Assembly (NCBI GenBank): GCA_946410085.1
Contig: CAMJZA010000022.1
Span: 1 to 46,663 of the forward strand
Reading direction: 5' to 3'
Length of the DNA: 46,663 nt
Origin: an uncultured Treponema sp.
Lineage (GTDB): Bacteria > Spirochaetota > Spirochaetia > Treponematales > Treponemataceae
The position numbers and the translations under genes were made by a program. The notes under the pieces are model-generated. The model did no database searches and had not been told where the DNA came from. It saw only the letters and a list, made by a program, of their open reading frames with translations. This document shows, in pieces, positions 40,609 to 46,663 of the stretch (positions are counted from its first letter, which is position 1; each line of letters begins with the position of its first letter).

Positions 40609-41015
40609 ATTTGTTTTTTGACACAAATGTGATTCTGGATTATCTCATCCCTACGAATTCTTTCCATAAGGAAGCCTGTGAAATCATGCATGCCGTTTTT
40701 GAAGGTGTCGTAACAGGCTTTGTTTCTTCTCATTCTCTGACAGATATTTTTTATATTTCACGGAAATATTTTTCGGTTGCAGATAGACGGCAATTTCTAT
40801 TGCTGATTGTATCATCATTTCAGATTATAACCGAGAAAAAGGAAGATTTTCTTTCGGTTCTAACTTCCGAGGGCTTTTTTGACCTGGAGGATAGCCTGCA
40901 GATGAAATGTGCAGAGAAAGCAAACCTTGATTATATTGTCACGGAAAACCTTAAGGATTTCAAAGACTCAAAAATTCCTGCAGTCAGTATCAATGAAGCT
41001 CTGGCAAAGCTATAA
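40605..41015 (+). CDS. PIN-domain toxin (VapC-like ribonuclease)
   Basis: The 136-residue protein opens MNLFFDTNVILDYLIP, the first acidic residue (Asp6) of a PIN domain with N8 and D12. KEACEIMHA gives the next conserved acidic helix, FDLEDSLQMKCAEKA the third, and DYIVTENLKDF the final T/N-x-x-D-F strand. PIN toxins cut RNA (often tRNA or rRNA) in an Mg-dependent manner when not bound by antitoxin. All four acidic positions are visible, so it is probably functional. ATG overlaps the antitoxin stop (ATGA), and a terminator follows 27 bases after the gene. Confidence 0.85.
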   Translation: MNLFFDTNVILDYLIPTNSFHKEACEIMHAVFEGVVTGFVSSHSLTDIFYISRKYFSVADRRQFLLLIVSSFQIITEKKEDFLSVLTSEGFFDLEDSLQMKCAEKANLDYIVTENLKDFKDSKIPAVSINEALAKL

Positions 41016-41041
41016 AGCTTCAAGTTGCGTATCAGTCATAC

Positions 41042-41075
41042 AAAAAGGACTTCCTGTTATGGAAGTCCTTTTTGT
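41042..41075. terminator. bidirectional rho-independent terminator
   Basis: AAAAAGGACTTCC (41042-41054) and GGAAGTCCTTTTT (41061-41073) form a perfect 13-bp stem with a TGTTAT loop. It has T-runs on both strands, between the plus-strand toxin and the minus-strand SHOCT gene. Confidence 0.9.
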
Positions 41076-41102
41076 AATATCATAATCTTTTTTCCGTCTA
41101 TT

Positions 41103-41633
41103 TTACAGTGTTCCCATCAGCTTTGCTTTTTGCGACGCAAACTCCTCATCACTTAAAAGACCTTTTTCCTTAAGTGCACCAAGCTTCTCTAGCTGAGTAA
41201 ATACGTCTTCAGAGGAGGCTGCGTTTGTGACAGACCTCGTTGAATTTTCTCCGCGGAATTCAGTCTCAGTCCGGTTGAATACTTCTTCTATTCCGTTCTT
41301 TACCATGCCTTTCTGGTATAAATAAAATGCAATCGGAATAACCCAGGCTATAGTGGTAAACAATCCAATTACCACGAAAACCCAAAACCAGGTTGACGGT
41401 TTATATGTGACATTTGCGACTAAAACTATATCGCTATCAACGGATTTTATTTCAATAGCCGTCCTGTCGCTTCGATTAATAGAACCAAACGTTGGGTTTA
41501 TCGATTGCACAATGAGAGAGCTTCCATTATCAGAAACCGTTCCTGCAGATTTCATAAACGAGGATTGCAAAAAGCTGGTAATTTCTTTTACGGTCGCTTT
41601 TGTTTGAAATCTTCTGCTGACATCAAAATTCAT
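41103..41633 (-). CDS. membrane protein with C-terminal SHOCT domain
   Basis: From ATG 41633 (AAAGGAG seven bases ahead) the product has 176 residues; the open frame upstream of this ATG overlaps the divergent regulator gene and is unlikely to be translated. An N-terminal soluble part (MNFDVSRRFQTKATVKEITS) precedes one or two membrane segments at about 90-115 (WFWVFVVIGLFTTIAWVIPI) and a C-terminal SHOCT motif (VFTQLEKLGALKEKGLLSDE, then FASQKAKLM). SHOCT domains are short helical modules thought to mediate oligomerisation. The function is unknown. Confidence 0.78.
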   Translation of the reverse strand: MNFDVSRRFQTKATVKEITSFLQSSFMKSAGTVSDNGSSLIVQSINPTFGSINRSDRTAIEIKSVDSDIVLVANVTYKPSTWFWVFVVIGLFTTIAWVIPIAFYLYQKGMVKNGIEEVFNRTETEFRGENSTRSVTNAASSEDVFTQLEKLGALKEKGLLSDEEFASQKAKLMGTL

Positions 41634-41715
41634 TTTAAACTCCTTTGAAAAAATATTCGTTATTAATAATACGATTTTTTGAAGTATAAATAACGCATAG
41701 TCGTAAGAATGTGTT

Positions 41716-42024
41716 ATGGATATACTGAGAAAGATAACTGAACTGAGGCTTGAAAAGAACTGGACGGAGTATGAGCTTGCTGAGCGGTCGGAGCTAACCC
41801 AGTCAACCATCTCGTCGTGGTACAGGAAGAAACTTGTTCCCTCGATTCCTTCCCTGGAACATATCTGCAACGCATTTGGCATCACTCTTTCCCAGTTTTT
41901 CCTTGAGGACGAGTGCTTTTCTGAGCAAATTTCGCAGGAGCAGGTAGAAATACTGAAATGCTGGAACCGTCTGACGAAGGCCCAGCAGAAGAAACTCGCT
42001 GATTTTTTGGATTCCGTGCTATAG
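41716..42024 (+). CDS. small XRE-type helix-turn-helix regulator
   Basis: The 102-residue protein has a lambda-repressor-like HTH in its first 65 residues: LRKITELRLEKNWTEYELAE, ERSELTQSTISSWYRKKLVP and LEHICNAFGITLSQFF. A short acidic/helical tail ends it. It is transcribed away from the SHOCT gene, with 82 bases between the two starts containing a TCGTTATTAATAATACGA-like imperfect dyad that could be its operator. This is a typical self-contained regulator as found in mobile or defence islands, though no target is evident. Confidence 0.82.
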   Translation: MDILRKITELRLEKNWTEYELAERSELTQSTISSWYRKKLVPSIPSLEHICNAFGITLSQFFLEDECFSEQISQEQVEILKCWNRLTKAQQKKLADFLDSVL

Positions 42025-42035
42025 GAGTGCGGACT

Positions 42036-42101
42036 TCCACTGCGTTTTGTGAGAAAATCCAGTGCATTTTGTCAGCAAATTCACTGGATTTTGCCGGTGA
42101 A
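42036..42101 (+). repeat. three tandem imperfect 22-bp repeats
   Basis: TCCACTGCGTTTTGTGAGAA, TCCAGTGCATTTTGTCAGCA and TTCACTGGATTTTGCCGGTG, each with two further bases, are head-to-tail units (42036-42057, 42058-42079, 42080-42101) just after the HTH gene. A weak fourth unit may follow. No gene is seen in 42025-42393. Confidence 0.7.
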
Positions 42102-42177
42102 TACACCAGTTCTATCTGCAAGCTCAACATATAGCAGATATCACTGGTTCTCGTTCAACGAAATGAAGTTTTAGAGG

Positions 42178-42226
42178 CAGTTTCAAAAGTCCCCGCGACT
42201 TTGTCGCAGCTGACTCTGTGAAACTG
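42178..42226 (+). terminator. stem-loop in intergenic region
   Basis: CAGTTTCA (42178-42185) pairs with TGAAACTG (42219-42226), enclosing a second hairpin GCGAC-TTT-GTCGC (42195-42207). There is no T-run downstream. It may act as a terminator or be a small palindromic repeat; its outer stem resembles the hairpin at 27901. Confidence 0.35.
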
Positions 42227-42393
42227 GGCAAAATTAACATCAAGAACTGCTCCGTCCGCCTTGCGGAACACCGTTGTCATCTGCCGCTGCAGACGCCTGC
42301 GCGAACGGTACGGCGTATGCCCCGCACGGGGGCCCGGCCGCAGTTCCTCCGCCGGACGTTTGCAGACAGCTTACCGCCGGAGCGGCAGGCCTG

Positions 42394-42888
42394 TCACCCT
42401 AGCCCGGCGGCGAGTTTCTCCACTTCCGCGAGGGAAAGGCCGGTTGCCCCGGCTATCTGCTCATGGGAAAGTACTCCCATATCAAGCAGGTTCCTGGCAG
42501 TCTCACAGGCTTTTTCCTCGCGCCCGCGCTTCATACTGTCTTCCCGCCCCTCGTTCCGCACGTCATAGTCGTGCAGGCTCCATGAGAAGTAAAGCTTCTT
42601 CGTTCCCTCAATCCTTTTCTGCGCTTCAACCATTTCCCGCAGCCTCCTCGTAAACTCAGACTCCGCCTCGTCCGTCTGGACATACTTCATGAACGCCCGC
42701 AGCTTCGGGTCCTTCACTTTCGCATACGCCCGGCAGTTCAGTACGTGCACGGTGGCGGCATCGCCTACTACCACGCTCCCGTCCTCTTCGCATTTCCGCC
42801 GTACAGTATACCACGGAATTCCCTTTTTGTAAGGGTCAAAGTGGCACAGGAAGATGATGATGCTCGCGGTGTGTTTAACACGGTGCAC
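42394..42888 (-). pseudogene. truncated Rpn-type PD-(D/E)XK nuclease/transposase fragment
   Basis: The frame (164 residues) carries the C-terminal half of the Rpn family (recombination-promoting nuclease/putative transposase): IIIFLCHFDPYKKGIPWYT, VRRKCEEDGS, KDPKLRAFMKYVQTDEAE, a basic KRGREEKACETARNLLDMG helix and IAGATGLSLAEVEKLA at the end. The N-terminal half with the catalytic core's first acidic residues is missing. Similarity stops at ASIIIFL, exactly where a 23-bp tandem repeat array begins, so the gene was probably cut by the array or by a rearrangement there. It cannot be an active nuclease. Confidence 0.8.
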
Positions 42889-43021
42889 ACGGCATGTTTA
42901 ATACGGTGCACGCGGTGTGTTCAATGCAGTGCACACGCTGTGTTTAACACGGTGCACGCGGTATGTTTAACACGGTGCACGCGGTGTGTTCAATACGATG
43001 CACTCGGTGTGTTTCGCCCGG
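42861..43021 (+). repeat. minisatellite, seven tandem 23-bp units
   Basis: Seven head-to-tail units of exactly 23 bases (42861, 42884, 42907, 42930, 42953, 42976 and 42999). The consensus is TGCACGCGGTGTGTTTAACA followed by CGG. Each unit contains GTGCAC- and TGTTTAACA-like palindromes across unit borders. There are no spacers, so this is not a CRISPR array. The unit length is not a multiple of three. Confidence 0.92.
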
Positions 43022-43283
43022 TGTTGTAAAAAAAATGACAAAACTATTTTAAATTCTTACATTGTATCGTTTTATTTTGAGCCTGAATACTACGAAAACG
43101 ACAGCTCCCGGTGATGTATATTTCCGGTACATCAATTTTGAGGAGGACGATATGCCTGAAACGTGTGAAGGGGCAGCTTACGCCCATCTGCGTAAAATAC
43201 TTGTTCCTGCTGGCAAAACCGTGCATGGTAATGACATGCTGCGTCAAGCGGTTGCCTTTGACGGACAAGCGCTGCCAGCTGTT

Positions 43284-44279
43284 TTAACATGGCTGCAGGC
43301 CTTCCGTAAATGGCTCGATATATTTCTGAATAAAATCCACCCTGTCAAAAACTGTCGGCTTAAAATACGAGGCTACGGCAACTACAAGGCGCTTTTCGGG
43401 ATTTATGTAAATCACGTTGCCGCTGTTACCGATGGCTGCGTAGATATTCTTTTTGCGGGATATAATCCACCACAGGTAACCGTATTCCATACCGCGGAAA
43501 TGCGTGCCTTCAACCGTGCGCGGCCGTGTCATCTCGCGAATCCAGTTAGGAGAGACTATCTGCCGGCCGTCAAGCTCTCCCTTGTTCAGGCACAAAAGCC
43601 CGATCTTTGCCATGTCCTGAGCCGTCATACAAAGTCCGTAGCCCGGAGTTCCAAGATCCTGAGGGTCGGCAAACCAGACGGCCTCTTTTGGCAGCTTACT
43701 GACGGTAAACTCCCTGTGTTCCCGGGCAGACTTTGCATAAAAATTCTTGTGCGTCGGAATGCCAAGCGGTTCAAACAGATACTTGTTGGCGTAGTCTACA
43801 GTCAGCATGCCCGTGGCCTTGTACAGAATCCCCGTCAGAATATGAAGGCACACCGACGAATACGTAAACGCATCCGTAAGCCCCTTGCGCCCGCCAAGAA
43901 AATCAAGCGAAGTATAGGTCCAGTTTTCGCTCGCACAAACCCTGCTCCAGGGGTCGCCCTTGCACTTGTAAGGAGCCCGCATCGTAAGCAGATGCTTTAT
44001 GGTTACCTCGTAAATCGTCTTTTCGCCGCGCCTGACTTTATAGTCGGGAAAATACTCCAGAACCTTGTCATCCACGCTTTTTATCTGCCCCTTGTCTCTG
44101 GCAATTCCGATGAGCAGAGCCATAATGCTTTTTGTTACAGACATGACGTGAAGGCAGTCCCCGCGCCTGTAATTATTCCAGGTGTCGCTGTAAACAGTCG
44201 TGCCGTCACGAATCGCCTCAATCTGGCAGATGTTCGCCTGCTGCGCTTCAATCATTTTGTGCAGTTCTTCTTTAGTCAT
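43284..44279 (-). CDS. serine beta-lactamase-like hydrolase (class C / esterase type)
   Basis: The 331-residue protein has the penicillin-binding fold pattern: MSVTKSIMALLIGIA with the catalytic S-x-x-K at 47-50, YSSVCLHILTGILYKATG in place of Y-x-N (YSS), GYGLCMTAQDMAKIGLLCLN, and YLWWIISRKKNIYAAIGNSG near the third motif. There is no signal peptide, so it is cytoplasmic. It may be an esterase or amidase rather than a resistance enzyme. GAGGA precedes the ATG. A long plus-strand frame across it is a shadow. It lies just upstream of a broken rhamnosidase on the same strand. Confidence 0.85.
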   Translation of the reverse strand: MTKEELHKMIEAQQANICQIEAIRDGTTVYSDTWNNYRRGDCLHVMSVTKSIMALLIGIARDKGQIKSVDDKVLEYFPDYKVRRGEKTIYEVTIKHLLTMRAPYKCKGDPWSRVCASENWTYTSLDFLGGRKGLTDAFTYSSVCLHILTGILYKATGMLTVDYANKYLFEPLGIPTHKNFYAKSAREHREFTVSKLPKEAVWFADPQDLGTPGYGLCMTAQDMAKIGLLCLNKGELDGRQIVSPNWIREMTRPRTVEGTHFRGMEYGYLWWIISRKKNIYAAIGNSGNVIYINPEKRLVVAVASYFKPTVFDRVDFIQKYIEPFTEGLQPC

Positions 44280-44333
44280 AGAATCCTCATTCTTCGTTTG
44301 TTTTAGGCGCCTGTATATCTAAGAATAAGCTGA

Positions 44334-45936
44334 TTAAAAATTGAATGCAAGAAAAATCTTAAAAATTGCCGCTGCTTCGGGATGCTTGTACTGTTTCGGG
44401 TACAGGGGCAGGGGCGGGCACGATCGGCCTGCTCCTGCCGGGTGTACTGACATGTCGCTCTCGGAGAAAGAGCGTGCCGCGGTGTACGGCAGGCTTGAGG
44501 TTTTCCGCATGGGAAGGAGGAGTAATGCTCCTTGCGTTATCCTCCTTAGACCGTTGCTCCGAAAATATATTTCCCTATGTACAGAGTTTGCATAAAAGGC
44601 ACTGCACACAAGGTCGTCGTTACTGTAGCCGCGTTTGGAAAGTTCGATTGTCGGAGGGACATACCCTTCCGGATGATCAAGGGCAAGCCAGTCCCCATAG
44701 GTCCAGCAGCCGGTAAACAGATCCGGCGTCTTGGAAACAGTCGGAATGTAGGCAATCCACTTTTTCATTGCGTCATACATATCCGCAACAAAACTGATGT
44801 CGCCGTACGTTTCGTAAAGCTGCCAGGGAATAATTGTAACTGCATCAGACCAGGCTGCACCTCCCGGCTGATAGGCAGTAAGACTCGGGATAACTTCGGG
44901 AACCCATCCGTTATCATGCTGGGCAGCCTTCATGTCGTTGAGCCATTTTCTGAAAAACTGCCTGACATCATACTGGTATGTTCCTGCCCTGCAGAAAATC
45001 TGCCCGTCGCCGGTCCAGCCGTATCGTTCATCACGCTGAGGACAGTCTGTGGGAATATCAAGGTAATTTCCTTTCTGTCCCCACAGGATATTGCTGAAAA
45101 GCTGATTGAGCATCGTGTCGCTGCTTTCGAGCCATCCGGTCCTCTTCATTTCTGAATGCAAAACGATGGCATGAATGTTTTCTGCCGTGAAAGCTTCGGG
45201 GGCTTCATCAATCCGTAGATAGCGGAAGCCGAAAAACGTGAGCTTCGGTTTATAGGACTGATGTCCTTCATGGCAGATGTAATGAAGCTGGCTTCGTGCC
45301 GAGCGGTAATTTGCCGTATAAAAGTTTCCGTCCTTATCAAGCACTTCAGCGGTAGAAATGCTCAGTTTTTCCCCTGCATGAGCATCCATCTCGAAAGACA
45401 TATAGCCGGTCATGTTCTGGCCGAAATCTAAAACCCATTCGTTTTTCGGAGTGCGGAAAGATCTGCAGGGATAAAGCCTTTCCTGCTCCGCTCAAGGTGA
45501 TTGTGCTTTCAGAAACCTGCCAGCTCCGGTCAGTCGGAATGACAGCTTCCGTGCCGTCTTCGTACATAGTGTGGATGACAGCGATGAGCATTGCCGGAAG
45601 GAATTCATCGGGGTTTTTCGTTTTCGTCCACGGTGCATTCGTCCGGCGGAACCATCCGTTTCCTACGGTTATGTCAAGCGTGTTGCTGCCGCAAAGTAAA
45701 GGGGTGATGTCATAGGTCTGAACCTGAAGCCGTTTACGGTATTCGGTCCAGCCCGGGGCCAGAATGAATTCCCCGACGCGTTTCCCGTTCAGAACAACCT
45801 CATACACACCGTCACAGGTAACTTCAAGCCCGGCACTTCTGATTTCCTTTGAAGTTTCGAATTGTTTCCTGAAAACGGGAACGACTGTAGAAGCGGCATC
45901 TTTCATCCGTATCCATGAAGCGTTTTGAATCAGCAT
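44334..45936 (-). pseudogene. alpha-L-rhamnosidase (GH78) broken by a frameshift and C-terminal decay
   Basis: Two minus-strand frames together give a GH78 enzyme. Frame one (from 45936) has FRKQFETSKEIRSAGLEVTC, GVYEVVLNGKRVG, WTEYRKRLQVQTYDIT and GNGWFRRTN, the N-terminal beta domains. Near 45480-45500 similarity jumps to a second frame reading NEWVLDFGQNMTGYMSFEMD, FFGFRYLRI, DIPTDCPQRDERYGWTGD (catalytic acid region) and CWTYGDWLALD. The segment between WQVSE and FRTPKNEW seems shortened. After YANSV the sequence degenerates, and the last 200 or so residues of the (alpha/alpha)6 barrel are missing. The gene is therefore inactive. It once would have released rhamnose from plant or microbial glycans. 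Confidence 0.85.
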
Positions 45937-46028
45937 ATTTTCTCATTGAGATATCCGGTTTCATTCATTATAGCATACAACGGCATGTTCTGGAACTGCG
46001 GCGGAACAGGCCGCCCGTGGAAAAAACA

Positions 46029-46663
46029 CTATTGTGTCAGTTCAGTGCCTTTTACTTCTTCCTGTGTCGGGATGGAATCCAGAGCCCCGTGCCTTGTCAC
46101 TGCAATCGCCGAGGCTTTTGCAGCAAGGGCAAGGCTTTCTGACGGGGTAAGGCCTTTTATGACGGAAGCGAAAAAGAAGCCCGTAAATGTATCACCGGCA
46201 GCAGTTGTATCAACAGGCTGTACCCTGTAGATTCCCTGACGGTACGTTTTGCCGGCATCAAAATACATAGAGCCTTCTGAACCAAGCGTCAGGACGATTT
46301 TTGCACTCGGATATTCCTGATGAATGGCGCGGATGATTTTTTCGGGTTCTTTTTCGCCGGTCATCTGCATGCCTTCAATTTCGTTCAGGATGAAATAAGA
46401 AACCTTTGCCAGATCACATGCATCAAGCGCTGTATCATAGGGCGACGGGTTCAGGACAATCTGCATTCCTTTCGCGTATGCCGTGTCGACTATTACATCA
46501 AGGAGATTGATTTCGTTCTGAAGGAGTATCATGTCGCCGCTTTCAAAATTGCTGATTACTTCGGCAATAAAAGCTTCGTCCATGCAGCGGTTTGCACCGC
46601 CGAACAGAATGATGGAGTTATTTCCGTTCTTGTCAACCTGAATTATCGTATGACCGGAGCGGC
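46029..46663 (-). CDS. rbsK: ribokinase (PfkB family), N-terminus beyond the window
   Basis: The frame runs from beyond the window end (SGHTIIQVDKNGNNSIILFG just before residue MDEAF) to a stop at 46029. It carries IVLNPSPYD, FILNEIEGMQMTGE, KIVLTLGSEGSMYFD and PVDTTAAGDTFTGFFFASV, the last being the PfkB anion-hole/catalytic-base motif with the aspartate in AAGDTF. Ribokinase phosphorylates ribose at O5; in this setting it may serve sugar or nucleoside use. No ribose transporter is in the window. Only the first 90 or so residues are missing. Confidence 0.88.
   Translation of the reverse strand, partial: RSGHTIIQVDKNGNNSIILFGGANRCMDEAFIAEVISNFESGDMILLQNEINLLDVIVDTAYAKGMQIVLNPSPYDTALDACDLAKVSYFILNEIEGMQMTGEKEPEKIIRAIHQEYPSAKIVLTLGSEGSMYFDAGKTYRQGIYRVQPVDTTAAGDTFTGFFFASVIKGLTPSESLALAAKASAIAVTRHGALDSIPTQEEVKGTELTQ

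Noticed and set aside
42861-43021. CRISPR array
   Set aside because: The 23-bp units are directly joined without spacers, and no cas genes are present.
43062-44306. A 414-codon plus-strand frame with a good GAGGAGG ribosome-site-like sequence before ATG 43152
   Set aside because: Nearly all of it is antisense to the beta-lactamase-like gene, which has the S-x-x-K motif and proper length. The first 40 codons match nothing I recognise.

Overview
The window looks like a chromosomal segment of a host-associated spirochaete, most likely a Treponema. Three things point there: the tight block membrane M23 peptidase – bactofilin – YaaR-like – PSP1 protein (31.2-34.4 kb), a secreted DUF6273-type protein next to it, and a large mosaic surface-glycan locus carrying LicD-type transferases. 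The assignment comes from gene content and recalled family knowledge only; no database was searched.

Region 1 (about 0.3-26.6 kb) is one long plus-strand surface-polysaccharide or glycoconjugate locus. It encodes glycosyltransferases of several folds (GT2-like, GT4 pair, GT32-like, GT-D-like, fucosyltransferase-like, DUF5672-like), two methyltransferase-like proteins, an integral-membrane acyltransferase, an alpha/beta-hydrolase, a left-handed beta-helix acyltransferase, a methyltransferase/kinase-like fusion, a cytidylyltransferase, two LicD proteins and a PglK/MsbA-like ABC flippase. A strong terminator follows the last gene. Its most striking property is that about 15 of these otherwise unrelated enzymes carry the same roughly 95-residue Rossmann-like module. 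The module has a [YFW]-G-x-G glycine loop, then FIDxxxxKxG, G-[IV]-P-V and a V-V-[IV]-A-V-like strand. It sits at the C-terminus, the N-terminus or in the middle of the protein. Two neighbouring genes carry poly-G tracts: G9 inside the acyltransferase and G8 exactly in the glycine loop of the hydrolase's module. The first is in frame; the second throws the module out of frame. Both look like slipped-strand phase-variation switches. A GT2 remnant ends in a perfect 24-bp palindrome with a UACG tetraloop.

Region 2 (26.7-31.1 kb, minus strand) holds an OhrR-type peroxide sensor with a glutathione peroxidase behind an OhrR-like operator that overlaps the promoter, then a TatD nuclease with an ABC exporter. 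The divergent spacer upstream of tatD is rich in inverted repeats.

Region 3 (31.1-38.6 kb, plus strand) holds the cell-shape/envelope block (M23, bactofilin, YaaR-like, PSP1), a secreted DUF6273-like protein with its own terminator, and larE-larB-larC for the nickel-pincer cofactor. No larA is in the window.

Region 4 (38.6-46.7 kb) is mixed and partly decaying. It holds a stand-alone TrpB2, a PIN toxin-antitoxin pair, a SHOCT membrane protein divergent from a small HTH regulator, a truncated Rpn-type nuclease joined to a 7 x 23-bp minisatellite, a serine beta-lactamase-like hydrolase, a frameshifted GH78 rhamnosidase and a ribokinase running off the window. No tRNA, rRNA or CRISPR array was recognised.
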